NCBI RefSeq assembly: GCF_011046735.1 | Contig: NZ_CP049258.1 | Location: 5,536,001-5,600,000, forward strand | Length of the DNA stretch: 64,000 bases | Reading direction: 5' to 3' | Source: Nordella sp. HKS 07 | GTDB taxonomy: Bacteria; Pseudomonadota; Alphaproteobacteria; Rhizobiales; Aestuariivirgaceae | Shown here: piece by piece, positions 27,269 to 36,560 of the stretch | How the letters are laid out: the number at the start of each line of letters is the position of its first letter | Numbering within the stretch: the stretch's first letter is position 1 | Notes under the pieces: generated by a model | Databases searched by the model: none | What the model was told of the DNA's origin: nothing | What the model saw: the letters and a program-made list of their open reading frames with translations, nothing else | Made by a program: the position numbers and the translations under genes

Positions 27269-28156
27269 ATGCCTGCTCTGCGCCACACTCTGTCACGCCG
27301 CCATTTCCTGAGCACCGCCGCCTTGGGCGCCGCCTCGCTCGTCCTGCCGTCGATCGCGCGCGCCGAAAGCACCATGGCCCGCATCATGAAAGACGGCGTC
27401 GTGCGCGTCGGCATCGCCAATGAGAAGCCGTACGGCTTCGTCGATACCGACGGCAAGGTGAAGGGCGCCATTCCCGACGTCATCACCGCTCTCTTGGCGC
27501 CCCATGGTGTCAAGGAGCTGAAAGCCGAGATCGTCGAGTTCAATGCGCTGATCCCCGGCATCAATGCCGACCGTTTCGACATAATCGGCGCCGGCATGTA
27601 TATCCGCCCGGCGCGCTGCGAAGCCGTCCTGTTCACCAATCCGGTCACCCGCACCGGTGCGGGCTTCGCCGCCCTGAAGGGCAATCCCAAGGGTGTGAAG
27701 AGCATTGCCGAGGTGGCCGCCCATGCCGATGCGATCGTCGGCACGCAGAATGGCGCGGCCCAGGTCGAGGAACTCGCCAAGGCCGGCGTGCCCAGCGACC
27801 GCGTGGTGCTTTTCGCCAATGCGACGGAAGCGCTGGCCGGGCTCAGGGCCAAGCGCGTCGACGTGATCTATTTCCCGGCGCTCGAGCTCAACGAACTGCT
27901 CAAGACGGCGAATGATCCCTCCGTCGAGCGCGTCGAGGGCTTCCAGCAGATCATGGGCGCCAATGGCGAACCCGAATACGGTTATGCGGGCCTTGGCCTG
28001 CGCAAGGCCGATGCCGATCTCAAGGCGGCGCTCGATGCGGAGCTCGCCAACCTCATCAGTTCCGGAAAGCTGCTCGAGATCATCTCGGCCTATGGCTATG
28101 GCAAGGGCGAACTGCCTGACGGGGTGAAGACGGCCGAGCAGATCTGCAAGGCCTGA
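27269..28156 (+). CDS. Amino-acid/ectoine-type ABC substrate-binding protein (EhuB-like)
   Basis: A 295-residue family 3 periplasmic binding protein. The AAGGAGG at 27254-27260 fixes ATG 27269 rather than the longer frame. The N-terminus is a Tat-type signal (LSRRHFLSTAALGAASLVLPSIARA). GVVRVGIANEKPYGFVDTDG, FNALIPGINADRFDIIGAGMYI and PARCEAVLFTNPVTRTG match the EhuB-like group that binds ectoine or hydroxyectoine; general polar amino-acid binding is the alternative. Two permeases follow at once. No ATPase gene lies nearby. Confidence 0.75.
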   Translation: MPALRHTLSRRHFLSTAALGAASLVLPSIARAESTMARIMKDGVVRVGIANEKPYGFVDTDGKVKGAIPDVITALLAPHGVKELKAEIVEFNALIPGINADRFDIIGAGMYIRPARCEAVLFTNPVTRTGAGFAALKGNPKGVKSIAEVAAHADAIVGTQNGAAQVEELAKAGVPSDRVVLFANATEALAGLRAKRVDVIYFPALELNELLKTANDPSVERVEGFQQIMGANGEPEYGYAGLGLRKADADLKAALDAELANLISSGKLLEIISAYGYGKGELPDGVKTAEQICKA

Positions 28157-28164
28157 CCGGGCGC

Positions 28165-28821
28165 GTGGATCTCAATCAACTTCTGGCGTTGGACGTGCTG
28201 CCGCAGCTCCTCAAGGGAGCTGCGGTCACGCTAAAGCTCACGCTGATCACCGCGATTCTCGCTTTCTTCCTGTCTTTCGTCATCGGCTTTCTGCGGCTCG
28301 TGCCCAACGTCTGGGTCAGGCGCCTGGTGACCGCCTATGTCGAGATTCTGCGCGGCACCTCGGCCATCGTGCAGCTCTTCTATCTCTTCTTCATCCTGCC
28401 CGCCTTCGGCATCTCGCTGCCGCCCACCGCCACCGCGGTCATCGGCCTCGGCCTCAACCTGTCGGCCTATGGCTCGGAAGTGGTGCGCGCCGGCATCCTT
28501 TCGATAGGCAAGGGCCAGCATGAGGGGGCGGCGGCCCTGGGACTCACGCGGGTCCAGACCTACCGGCTGGTGGTTCTGCCGCAGGCTTTGGTCGCCATGT
28601 TGCCGTCCTTCGGCAATCTTCTGATCGAACTCGTCAAGGCGACCTCGCTCGTTTCTCTCATCACCATCACCGAGCTGACCTTCTCCGGCCGCCAGATGGT
28701 CGTCACCACCGGAAAGAGCATGGAAATCTGGACGCTCGTCCTGATCCTTTATTTCGTCATGGCCTATCCGCTCACCTGGATAGTGCGCGGTGCCGAGCGC
28801 TATGCGGCGCGCTACCGGTGA
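28165..28821 (+). CDS. Polar amino-acid ABC permease (EhuC-like)
   Basis: A 218-residue HisMQ-type permease with five membrane helices and a GTG start 9 bases after the binding-protein stop. The ATPase-docking EAA loop is GQHEGAAALGLTRVQTYRLVVLPQAL. LRGTSAIVQLFYLFFILPAFGI is the conserved region after TM2. It pairs with the next permease to form the channel of the importer. Confidence 0.85.
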   Translation: MDLNQLLALDVLPQLLKGAAVTLKLTLITAILAFFLSFVIGFLRLVPNVWVRRLVTAYVEILRGTSAIVQLFYLFFILPAFGISLPPTATAVIGLGLNLSAYGSEVVRAGILSIGKGQHEGAAALGLTRVQTYRLVVLPQALVAMLPSFGNLLIELVKATSLVSLITITELTFSGRQMVVTTGKSMEIWTLVLILYFVMAYPLTWIVRGAERYAARYR

Positions 28822-28830
28822 AGAGATCAC

Positions 28831-29493
28831 ATGTTCAGCTTTGAATTCCTCCTCCGCATCCTGCCCGATCTGATGCGCGGCCTCGTGGTCACGCTCCAGG
28901 CGACCTTCGGCGGTTTCGCGCTCGCCCTCATCGTCGGCCTGCTCCTGGCGCTCGGCCGGCGCTCGGGCATCAAACCGCTGCGGCTCTTCTGTGACGGCTA
29001 CATCGCCTTCATGCGCTGCACGCCGCTCCTGGTTCAGCTTTACTTCGCCTTCTATGTGCTGCCGTCCTACGGCATCCGCTTCCCGGCTTTGTTCACCGGC
29101 ATTCTCTGCCTCGGCCTTCATATCGGCGCCTATATCGCCGAGGTCTATCGCGCCGGGATCGATGCCGTGCCGGATGGCCAATGGGAAGCGGCGAGGTCGC
29201 TCGGTCTCAAGCCGGTGCCGCTGTGGCTGAGGGTGATCCTGCCGCAGGCTCTGCCACCGATGATTCCGCCGCTCGGCAATTTCCTCATCGGGCTGTTCAA
29301 GGAGACGCCGCTGCTCGCCGCAATCACGGTCGTCGACGTATTCGGCGCGGCCAACAACGTCGCCGGTCTCAACTATCGCTACAACGAGCCCTATACGGCG
29401 GTGGCGGTGATCCTGCTGAGCGTCAGCCTGATCGCCGCCTATTTCGTGCGCAAACTCGAGCGCCGTTACGCGCCCGACGGCAAATCACGATGA
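28831..29493 (+). CDS. Polar amino-acid ABC permease (EhuD-like)
   Basis: A 220-residue HisMQ-type permease, the second half of the importer channel. EAA loop: GQWEAARSLGLKPVPLWLRVILPQALPP. The region FMRCTPLLVQLYFAFYVLPSYGI matches the R(G/C)TP motif of these permeases. It starts 9 bases after the first permease. The operon then ends: the convergent bamE gene begins 24 bases on, and no ATP-binding subunit follows. Confidence 0.85.
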   Translation: MFSFEFLLRILPDLMRGLVVTLQATFGGFALALIVGLLLALGRRSGIKPLRLFCDGYIAFMRCTPLLVQLYFAFYVLPSYGIRFPALFTGILCLGLHIGAYIAEVYRAGIDAVPDGQWEAARSLGLKPVPLWLRVILPQALPPMIPPLGNFLIGLFKETPLLAAITVVDVFGAANNVAGLNYRYNEPYTAVAVILLSVSLIAAYFVRKLERRYAPDGKSR

Positions 29494-29516
29494 AATAAGT
29501 CGCGCGCCGTCGGCGC

Positions 29517-30026
29517 TTACATTCCCGGGTTCTTGCCGGGACCGGTGCTGCCGGGCGTGCGGCCCGGAACGATGGTGCCGCCGGGGCCGGGCTTGCCAAT
29601 ATTGCCGAACAGCTGCTGCAGCATCGTCAGCTCGCGGCCTTTGGTGGGCGTGGTGCGCGAATTGATGTCGATGATCTTGCCGTCTTCGAGGCCATATTGG
29701 CCGAGACTCGCGACCTGATCATTCTTGTCGAAGCGGATGGCGATCACCTGACGTTCGACTTCCGTAGGGTTGAGGAAAGCCGTCTGCTCGGTGGTGCTCG
29801 AAATATAGTAATAGCTGTCGCCCTGGAAATTCATGCTCGCCGTAGTTGAGGGCGAGCCCAAAATGCCTTCGACCTCGGATTTGGGCATGCCCTCGCGCAC
29901 CTGGCCGAAGGCGCCCGGTTTAGCGAGATAGCCACGATGCGCAATATTGGACGAACAGGCTGCGACGGTGAGGGCCATTGCGGCGGGGAGCAGAAGACGG
30001 CTTGAGAAGGCGAGAATGCGGCGCAT
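29517..30026 (-). CDS. bamE: Outer-membrane assembly lipoprotein BamE
   Basis: A 169-residue lipoprotein of the BAM complex. GGAAAG just upstream supports ATG at 30026; an in-frame ATG at 30050 is less likely. Signal II peptide with lipobox TVAAC (Cys24). The SmpA/OmlA domain shows FGQVREGMPKSEVEGILGSPS, SYYYISS and IAIRFDKNDQVASLGQYGLEDG. The C-terminus is a Gly/Pro-rich tail common in alphaproteobacterial members. It is divergent from the bc1 chaperone gene. Confidence 0.9.
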   Translation of the reverse strand: MRRILAFSSRLLLPAAMALTVAACSSNIAHRGYLAKPGAFGQVREGMPKSEVEGILGSPSTTASMNFQGDSYYYISSTTEQTAFLNPTEVERQVIAIRFDKNDQVASLGQYGLEDGKIIDINSRTTPTKGRELTMLQQLFGNIGKPGPGGTIVPGRTPGSTGPGKNPGM

Positions 30027-30100
30027 GTCTTTCCGGCAGCGTTCAAACAAAGGGTGATCTTCCCGATTATAGAGCGGGAATAGCTTGGGAGCCGTTAACG

Positions 30101-30628
30101 ATGATTTTATCCCTTTTCAAGCGCAAGGCGTCCCGCAATTCCGTGCGAGCGGTCTACGGCTCAATTGTGGCTGCCGCGCGGCATGCGAAACCCTATGCCG
30201 AATGGGGGGTGCCGGATAGCGTGGACGGCCGTTATGACATGATCATCCTCCATGCCGTGCTGGTGCTCGACAGGCTGGGTTCCGCCGGGCCGTCCGCCCA
30301 GGCCTTCGCCCAGGGGCTGACCGACGAGGTTTTCGCCGACATGGACCGTTCACTGCGGGAAATGGGGGTGGGCGATCTGTCGGTGGGGAAGAAGGTCCGC
30401 CGCATGGCTGAGATCTTTTACGGCCGCGCTCAGGTCTACCGGCCTCTGCTTCAGGCCGGGGATCAGGCAGGCCTCGCCGAGGCCCTGGGGCGCAACGTCT
30501 TCGCCGGGACAGGGACGGCAGAGGGGGTCCGGCATCTGGCCGCCTACGCGCTGGCCGTCCTCCGCCATTTGCAAGAACGCCCGATTGAGCCCATCTTATC
30601 AGGTCAGTTGGACTTTCCGGAACCTTAA
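30101..30628 (+). CDS. Ubiquinol-cytochrome c chaperone family protein
   Basis: A 175-residue protein of the CBP3/UQCC1 family that assists cytochrome bc1 assembly. Recognisable regions: SIVAAARHAKPYAEWGVPDSVDGRYDMIILHAVLVLDRL, LTDEVFADMDRSLREMGVGDLSVGKKVRRMAEIFYGRAQVY. The start at ATG 30101 is chosen because the longer frame to 29978 runs back over the bamE start. It is followed 7 bases later by the DUF177 gene, the normal alphaproteobacterial pair. Confidence 0.88.
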   Translation: MILSLFKRKASRNSVRAVYGSIVAAARHAKPYAEWGVPDSVDGRYDMIILHAVLVLDRLGSAGPSAQAFAQGLTDEVFADMDRSLREMGVGDLSVGKKVRRMAEIFYGRAQVYRPLLQAGDQAGLAEALGRNVFAGTGTAEGVRHLAAYALAVLRHLQERPIEPILSGQLDFPEP

Positions 30629-30635
30629 GGCCTTG

Positions 30636-31172
30636 ATGCAGACTCCTCAGCTCGAATTTTCCCGCCCCCTTGACGTCACCCGGGTTCCGCCACAGGGCTA
30701 TACAGAGAGAATTGCCGCGGAACCGCAGGAATGCGTGGCGCTCGCGGCCCGATTCGGGCTGCCGGCCATCCACGGGCTTACGGCCGAGCTCAAGATCTCG
30801 CGCTGGCGCGGCGAAGGGCTCAAGTTCAAGGGCCATCTTAGGGCCGATATCGACCAGATTTGTGTGGTCAGCCTCGAATCATTCCGCTCGACCCTGGAGG
30901 ACCGGTTCGAAACTTATTTCCTGCCTGCGAAGGCCGCGTCCGGATCGGACGAGGCGGCGATCGAGGAAGGCGATGCCGAGCCTTTCGAGAACGGGATCAT
31001 CGACATGGGCGAGGTGGTGGCCGAGGCCATGGCGCTCGCCCTCGACCCCTATCCGAAGAAGCCGGGCGTGACTTTCGCAGACCGGCTGGAGCCCGAATCG
31101 GAAGCGTCCGGGGCCGCCGCGAGCCGCAACCCATTCGCGGGGCTCAGTCGGCTCAAGGAGGGGAAAGGCTGA
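30636..31172 (+). CDS. yceD: DUF177/YceD-family protein
   Basis: A 178-residue member of the DUF177 family, linked to 23S rRNA accumulation and usually encoded next to rpmF or plsX. The core LKFKGHLRADIDQICVVSLESF has the single conserved Cys motif of alphaproteobacterial forms, and a conserved acidic/ENGIIDMGEVVAEAMALALDPYPKKPG segment follows. ATG 30636 is chosen over an upstream frame that overlaps the chaperone gene. rpmF is not between it and plsX. Confidence 0.85.
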   Translation: MQTPQLEFSRPLDVTRVPPQGYTERIAAEPQECVALAARFGLPAIHGLTAELKISRWRGEGLKFKGHLRADIDQICVVSLESFRSTLEDRFETYFLPAKAASGSDEAAIEEGDAEPFENGIIDMGEVVAEAMALALDPYPKKPGVTFADRLEPESEASGAAASRNPFAGLSRLKEGKG

Positions 31173-31266
31173 TTTTTCGGTTGTTTCGGCAGGGACAGCG
31201 GCTATTGTCCGCCCGCCCATGCTAGATTGTCTTAAATAGGCGCAAACCGAAGGTCCCCGAGTATTC

Positions 31267-32325
31267 ATGACAGGCAAAATGACGATTGCGCTTGACGCCA
31301 TGGGCGGCGATGCGGGCCCCGACATGGTACTGCCTGGGGCCGAACTCGCCAGCGTCCGGCATCCGGAACTGCGCTTCCTGCTGTTCGGCGATGGCCCGCG
31401 GCTGGAGGCAATTCTGGCGAAATATCCCCGCCTCAAGGGCCGGAGTGAAGTCCGTCATTGCGAGATCGCGGTCGCCATGGACGACAAGCCGAGCCAGGCG
31501 CTACGGCGTGGCCGCGGCAAATCCAGCATGTGGATGTCGATCGACGCGGTCCGGGCGGGCGAGGCGCAGGGTGTCGTGTCGGCCGGCAATACAGGCGCCC
31601 TCATGGCGATGGCGCGCTTCGTGCTGAAAACCATACCCGGCATAGAGCGCCCGGCCATTGCCGCCATCTGGCCGACCTTGCGCGGCGAGAGCGTCGTTCT
31701 CGATGTCGGCGCGACGATCGGCGCCGATGCCCGCCAGCTTGTCGAGTTCGCGCTCATGGGCGAGGCCATGGCACGCTCGCTTCTGGGCGTCGATCGGCCG
31801 ACTGTCGGTCTGCTCAATATCGGTGTCGAAGAGGTCAAGGGCCTCGAAGAGGTGAAAGAGGCGGGCCGGATTCTGCGCGATCTGGGCCTGCCGCTCGAAT
31901 ATAAGGGGTTCATCGAGGGCGACGATATCGGCAAGGGCACGGTCGATGTCGTGGTGACCGAGGGCTTCACCGGCAATATCGCGCTCAAGACGGCGGAAGG
32001 CACCGCCAAGCAGCTTTCAACCTATCTGAAGCTGGCGCTCACCCGCACGCTCCTGTCGCGGCTCGGCGCCCTTCTGGCGACTGGCGCCTTCGCGACCCTG
32101 CGCGAGCGCATGGACCCGCGCAAGCACAATGGCGGGGTCTTTCTCGGCCTCAACGGTATCGTGGTGAAATCGCATGGCGGGACCGACGCTCTGGGCTTCG
32201 CGACGGCTGTTGATGTTGCCATCGAAATGATCCGCAACGGCCTCGTCGCCAAGATCGCGAGCGATGTCGCCGAAATCAACAAGCATATGGATGCGTTCGC
32301 GCCGCGCGCTGCGGTCAACGCATGA
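31267..32325 (+). CDS. plsX: Phosphate acyltransferase PlsX
   Basis: A 352-residue enzyme that converts acyl-ACP to acyl-phosphate for phospholipid synthesis. Signatures: [63 protein letters not shown] and [20 protein letters not shown] 31279 is a possible alternative start. Its stop overlaps the fabH start (ATGA), so the two fatty-acid genes are translationally coupled. Confidence 0.95.
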   Translation: MTGKMTIALDAMGGDAGPDMVLPGAELASVRHPELRFLLFGDGPRLEAILAKYPRLKGRSEVRHCEIAVAMDDKPSQALRRGRGKSSMWMSIDAVRAGEAQGVVSAGNTGALMAMARFVLKTIPGIERPAIAAIWPTLRGESVVLDVGATIGADARQLVEFALMGEAMARSLLGVDRPTVGLLNIGVEEVKGLEEVKEAGRILRDLGLPLEYKGFIEGDDIGKGTVDVVVTEGFTGNIALKTAEGTAKQLSTYLKLALTRTLLSRLGALLATGAFATLRERMDPRKHNGGVFLGLNGIVVKSHGGTDALGFATAVDVAIEMIRNGLVAKIASDVAEINKHMDAFAPRAAVNA

Positions 32326-33317
32326 TGGCAATGAGGTCTGGAGTGCAGCTTCGTTCGGTGATCGAGGGAGTGGGCTCCTATCTTCCGGCCCGCATCATGA
32401 GCAATGCGGATCTGGCGCGCATGGTCGACACCAGCGACGAATGGATTGTCGAGCGCACCGGAATCCGCGAGCGGCGTATCGCCGCCGAGAAGGAAACGAC
32501 CGGCGATCTCGCCATCAATGCGGCGCGCGACGCGCTCGCGCGCTCGGGCGTTTCCGCCGATGAGATCGATCTGATCATCGTGGCGACGACGACGCCGGAC
32601 AACACTTTTCCGGCGACGGCCGTGAAGGTGCAGGCGGCGCTCGGCATCGAGAAGGGATCGGCCTTCGACGTGCAGGCGGTGTGCTCGGGTTTTGTCTACG
32701 GATTGACCGTGGCCGACAGTCTGCTGAAGGCCGGGCAGGGAAGCTGTGCGCTTGTAATCGGCGCTGAAACCTATTCACGCATCCTCGATTGGACCGATCG
32801 CACCACTTGTGTGCTGTTCGGCGATGGCGCCGCGGCCGTTGTCTTGCGCGCCGCCGAGGGCAAGGGGACGAATGAGGATCGCGGCATTCTCGCCGCGCGC
32901 TTGCGTTCCGATGGTCGCTATCGCGACAAGCTGTATGTCGATGGCGGCGTGTCCTCGACCATGACCGTCGGGCATCTGCGCATGGAAGGCCGCGAGGTAT
33001 TCAAGCATGCCGTCGTCAATATCGCGACGGTGATGGCCGATACGATCAAGGATGCGGGGCTCGAGCCTAAAGACATCGACTGGTTCGTGCCGCATCAGGC
33101 CAATCGGCGCATTCTCGAGGGCACGGCGCGGAAACTCGGCGTCACCGAGGAGCGTGTTGTCATGACCCTGGACAAGCATGGCAACACATCCGCCGCTTCC
33201 ATTCCGCTGGCGCTCGACACGGCGGTCAGGGACGGGCGCGTCAAGCGCGGCGATCTGGTGCTCATGGAGGCGATGGGGGGCGGCTTTACCTGGGGAGCCG
33301 TTCTCGTCCGTTGGTAA
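32322..33317 (+). CDS. fabH: 3-oxoacyl-ACP synthase III
   Basis: A 331-residue KAS III that starts fatty-acid chains from acetyl-CoA and malonyl-ACP. Catalytic triad: Cys121 in [11 protein letters not shown], His in [12 protein letters not shown] and Asn in [28 protein letters not shown] and [11 protein letters not shown] are typical. The actual start could be the first or a nearby ATG (32322, 32325, 32334). Overlaps plsX by four bases. Confidence 0.96.
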   Translation: MMAMRSGVQLRSVIEGVGSYLPARIMSNADLARMVDTSDEWIVERTGIRERRIAAEKETTGDLAINAARDALARSGVSADEIDLIIVATTTPDNTFPATAVKVQAALGIEKGSAFDVQAVCSGFVYGLTVADSLLKAGQGSCALVIGAETYSRILDWTDRTTCVLFGDGAAAVVLRAAEGKGTNEDRGILAARLRSDGRYRDKLYVDGGVSSTMTVGHLRMEGREVFKHAVVNIATVMADTIKDAGLEPKDIDWFVPHQANRRILEGTARKLGVTEERVVMTLDKHGNTSAASIPLALDTAVRDGRVKRGDLVLMEAMGGGFTWGAVLVRW

Positions 33318-33420
33318 GACTTTCGGTTAAAACCCTAAGCTATTGAGTTCACACGCAGTTTTTTATTGACCCCGGTGTTCATCCATTTTACCCTGGCCCT
33401 CGGGCAAGCAGGGGAAACAG

Positions 33421-33732
33421 ATGGCTGGTAAGACACTCACGCGCGCCGACCTGAGCGAAGCCGTGCATCGCAATGTTGGCCTGTCGAGAACAGAGTCCGC
33501 TGATCTCGTCAAATCAGTTCTGGACATCATCACCGATACGCTGATTACGGGCGAGACCGTGAAACTGTCGTCCTTCGGGACATTCATGGTGCGCAGCAAG
33601 ACCGGCCGCATCGGCCGGAACCCGAAAACGGGCGAAGAAGTGCCAATCACGCCGAGGCGGGTCCTGGTCTTCCGTCCAAGTCAGGTTATGAAGAATCAGA
33701 TTAACGGTGTAGAAGGTGGTGCGGAAGACTAG
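33421..33732 (+). CDS. ihfA: Integration host factor subunit alpha
   Basis: A 103-residue HU/IHF protein that bends DNA as a heterodimer with IhfB. N-terminal helices start [22 protein letters not shown]; the DNA-inserting arm is [23 protein letters not shown] with the intercalating Pro. Length and position before a MerR gene are typical for alphaproteobacterial ihfA. Confidence 0.95.
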   Translation: MAGKTLTRADLSEAVHRNVGLSRTESADLVKSVLDIITDTLITGETVKLSSFGTFMVRSKTGRIGRNPKTGEEVPITPRRVLVFRPSQVMKNQINGVEGGAED

Positions 33733-33878
33733 CGAGTCGGGCGCCCGACTGCACGGCTAGTGCGCTTCCCGTCGGGATTGGCGGATCCTGGTGCGGAGGG
33801 AGCGCTCCGGTTTGGGGCTATCGAGCCTTTCTCCCGGCTGGACGAAACACCGGCTGGGCTGGGAAAGCTCTGAGGACG

Positions 33879-34415
33879 ATGATGTTGTTGGATAAGGCGC
33901 CAGAGGCATTTCGGACGATCAGCGAAGTGGCTGAGGAACTCGATGTTCCCCAGCACGTGCTGCGTTTCTGGGAAACCCGGTTCGGCCAGATCAAGCCCAT
34001 GAAGCGCGGCGGCGGGCGCCGCTTTTACCGTCCAAGCGACGTCGACCTGCTCAAGGGCATACGCGCACTTCTCTATGGCGAAGGCTATACGATCCGCGGC
34101 GTCCAGCGCATCCTGCGCGAGGAGGGCCTGCAGCATGTCTCGAGCATTGGCCGCGGCGAAACGGCGGCCCGCAAGCGCGATGCGCGCGACCTGGAACTCG
34201 ACGGCGTTCCGGCTCCCGGCCGCGCCTTGCAGGCGCCGCGCATCAAGCGCCAGGCGCCGCCGCTCGGCCTGGCGCCTTTCGCGCGCGGCGGCGCCGATGC
34301 GCCGGCACCCGCGGCCCCGGCCGAGCCGCGCATGAGCGACTCCCAAGTACAATCGCTCAGGCTCGCGCTTTCCGAACTGGGGGCCGCCCGCAAACTCCTC
34401 GGCGCCGACGATTGA
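33879..34415 (+). CDS. MerR-family transcriptional regulator
   Basis: A 178-residue regulator. The N-terminal winged helix is clear: [25 protein letters not shown], then [41 protein letters not shown]. The C-terminal half is Ala/Pro-rich with no metal-binding cysteines, so it is unlikely to be a metal sensor. This MerR type regularly follows ihfA in alphaproteobacteria; its targets are not established. Confidence 0.88.
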   Translation: MMLLDKAPEAFRTISEVAEELDVPQHVLRFWETRFGQIKPMKRGGGRRFYRPSDVDLLKGIRALLYGEGYTIRGVQRILREEGLQHVSSIGRGETAARKRDARDLELDGVPAPGRALQAPRIKRQAPPLGLAPFARGGADAPAPAAPAEPRMSDSQVQSLRLALSELGAARKLLGADD

Positions 34416-34485
34416 CACGCGCTTCCCTTGCGGGAGAGTGCGCGGACCTGTGCATAACCCCCGGAAGTCCGAACAGAATAACGCT

Positions 34486-34512
34486 TTTACTTACCGAAGC
34501 CCGGTGTTATAT
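34486..34512 (+). promoter_or_regulatory. Putative promoter of tRNA-Pro
   Basis: TTTACT at 34486-34491 and TTATAT at 34507-34512, spaced 15 bases, lie just upstream of the tRNA. The spacing is short, so this is tentative. Confidence 0.3.
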
Positions 34513-34522
34513 CGGCGCCCGT

Positions 34523-34599
34523 CGGAGCGTAGCGCAGCCCGGTAGCGCACTACTCTGGGGGGGTAGGGGTCGCAGGTTCGAATCCTGTCGCTCCGACCA
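34523..34599 (+). tRNA. tRNA-Pro (anticodon GGG)
   Basis: A complete cloverleaf of 77 bases. Acceptor stem CGGAGCG (34523-34529) pairs with CGCTCCG (34589-34595), discriminator A, encoded CCA at 34597-34599. The D-arm contains AGCCCGGTAGC, the anticodon loop is CTGGGGG giving GGG, and the T-arm is GCAGGTTCGAATCCTGT. No insertion is visible at its 3' end. Confidence 0.97.
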
Positions 34600-34652
34600 G
34601 CCTGCTTCCCCATGCGGCTAAACTGGCCGCCATTGCTGCCAATGGTCGCCTT

Positions 34653-35189
34653 ATGTCGAATCTCCCGGAAATCCTCAGCAAGCGCTTCCGCCTCACGCCG
34701 ATCACTCCCGACACGGTGAGCGACGACTGGCTGCGCTGGACGGGTGACCGGGAACTGATGGGCCAGATTAATGCCCGTGTCGTCAAGCTCACGCGAGCGG
34801 ACCTGCAGCGCTACCTCATCTCCCAGCAACAGCAAAAGCGTGCCGTCGTGGGGATCTACGAACGCAAGGACGGCGTTCATGTCGGCCTCTACGAAACCGA
34901 AATCAATGTGGAGCATCGAAACGTGACGATCGATGTTCTGGTCGATCAACGTCGCTACGACCTGGCCAATGTGTTGCGGGAAACGGACCCGGTGCTGCTG
35001 AACTATCTGGCGGGACGATTCGGGTTGGAAAAGGCCGTCGCCAAGATCGTCGAGACCTACAGGCCGGCGATTCTCCATTTCGAGCAGAGCGGGTGGCTCA
35101 AGGAGGGCGTTCTGCGCCAGGAGAATCCCGCGGTGTCAGGGCAGGGACGGCTTGATGTGGTTCAGTTCGGCAAGCTGCTCTCGTCTTAA
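34653..35189 (+). CDS. GNAT-like acyltransferase
   Basis: A 178-residue protein with the RimJ/RimL-type beginning ILSKRFRLTPITPDTVSDDWLRWTGDRELMGQINA and a central strand-turn-strand region (VVGIYERKDGVHVGLYETEINVEHRNVTIDVLVD), which suggest a GNAT fold. The acetyl-CoA P-loop is weak. It shows loose similarity in layout to the GNAT gene at 36561-37139. It starts 53 bases after the tRNA and ends before a 222-base gap that holds the OMP promoter region. Confidence 0.55.
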   Translation: MSNLPEILSKRFRLTPITPDTVSDDWLRWTGDRELMGQINARVVKLTRADLQRYLISQQQQKRAVVGIYERKDGVHVGLYETEINVEHRNVTIDVLVDQRRYDLANVLRETDPVLLNYLAGRFGLEKAVAKIVETYRPAILHFEQSGWLKEGVLRQENPAVSGQGRLDVVQFGKLLSS

Positions 35190-35411
35190 GGTTGCGAATT
35201 GGCTGACGTCTAACATCGAAGATTGCGATTCGCTCAGAAGCTACAACTTTCGGATGCGCCTCATCGATCTGCACTGTGGCCTTCCTGCAACGGTGAGAAA
35301 TTACTCGTCACAATATCCCCTCATGACGTTGAACGATCGACCGGTAGTGATGTATCTCGGGTGCCGCAGGGGCGCTTGAAATTATCAATATCGGTTTGGG
35401 GATAAACAGAA

Positions 35412-36401
35412 ATGACCAGTAAGTTGAAACTCTCGGCAAGCGTTGCCGCGCTCGGGTTGCTCGTAGCGGGAGCCGTTTCATCGGCCCAGGCGGCGGACGT
35501 GGTCGATCAGGGCTGCACGCTCTCCGGCGCCGTCGGCATCGGCTATATGTATGACTGGCAGAGCGCCGACTTCGACTTTGGCGGCCCGGGCATCGATGGC
35601 GATGTAGACTACAACACGCCCTTCGGCGAGGCTGGCGGCCTTGTGACCTGCGGTGGCTTCAACGCCCAGGCCGATTTCGCCTATTACAATCACTCGGGTG
35701 ATGCCGATATCGGCAACTTGAGCGCCGGCAAGGATGATGTCGATGCCGACAATTCGCATTTCGGTGGCGCGCTGTTCTGGCGTGATCCATCCCTTGCCGC
35801 TGCCGGTGTCAGCGCCTCCTGGATCAATCAGGACGTTCTGGGCAAGGACTCCGACACGTTCCGCGTCGGCCTTTTCGGTGAATACTTCATGGAGAATTTC
35901 ACCTTTGGTGCCTCGGTGCACTACTTCAACGGTGAAGTCATCGATATTGGCCCGTTCGATATCGATCAGGATGGTTTCGAGCTGGCTGCCTATGGCCGCT
36001 TCTATGCCACCCCGGACCTGTCGCTGATGCTCCGCGGTGATATGCTCTTCTCCGATCTCGATGTCCCGAACGGGCTCACAAATCAAGATGTCACCCTCGA
36101 TGGCTGGGCGATCACCGGCGAAGCCGAATATCTGGTCTGGGACCAGGGCCTGTCGATCTTCGGCGGCTTGCGTTATGCGGAGCGTTCGCTTGATGTCGAC
36201 AACGAAGACTTCAACGTCGATATCGACGACACGCAGGTCTATGCCGGCTTGAAGTTCTACTTCGGCCAGGATGGCTCGCTGATCGATCGTCAGCGCACCG
36301 GTGTGGTGGACAACACCAGCACCTTCAACGAAAAGCTTCCGAATGTGCTGACGTCAGGTATACTGGGCATCTCGAATGCCATTGCCAACGAACTCCCTTA
36401 A
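35412..36401 (+). CDS. Porin-like outer-membrane beta-barrel protein
   Basis: A 329-residue exported protein with signal peptide about 1-28 (LGLLVAGAVSSAQAAD) and a mature part rich in alternating aromatic and Gly/Asp strands, e.g. GFNAQADFAYYNHSG, FRVGLFGEYFMENFTFGASVHYF, LSIFGGLRYAERSLDV and QVYAGLKFYFGQDGSL. Strands appear to end near residue 285; the last 45 residues are different. Only two cysteines, near the N-terminus. A monocistronic gene with a strong terminator. The exact porin family is not clear. Confidence 0.7.
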   Translation: MTSKLKLSASVAALGLLVAGAVSSAQAADVVDQGCTLSGAVGIGYMYDWQSADFDFGGPGIDGDVDYNTPFGEAGGLVTCGGFNAQADFAYYNHSGDADIGNLSAGKDDVDADNSHFGGALFWRDPSLAAAGVSASWINQDVLGKDSDTFRVGLFGEYFMENFTFGASVHYFNGEVIDIGPFDIDQDGFELAAYGRFYATPDLSLMLRGDMLFSDLDVPNGLTNQDVTLDGWAITGEAEYLVWDQGLSIFGGLRYAERSLDVDNEDFNVDIDDTQVYAGLKFYFGQDGSLIDRQRTGVVDNTSTFNEKLPNVLTSGILGISNAIANELP

Positions 36402-36424
36402 GCGAAGCTGAGGACGTAACAGGG

Positions 36425-36458
36425 GGAAGGAAACCTACGGGTTTCCTTCCTCTTTTTT
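36425..36458 (+). terminator. Terminator after the porin-like gene
   Basis: Perfect 11-bp stem GGAAGGAAACC (36425-36435) and GGTTTCCTTCC (36440-36450), loop TACG, then TCTTTTTT. Confidence 0.93.
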
Positions 36459-36560
36459 GTCTCGTGGCGTAGAAAACATATGACCCGCAATGCCTGTGCG
36501 GTTTTGACGAAGCCCGCAAAGCCAGATAGTAGAGAGCCTCGCGGATAGTGGTTTTCATCC

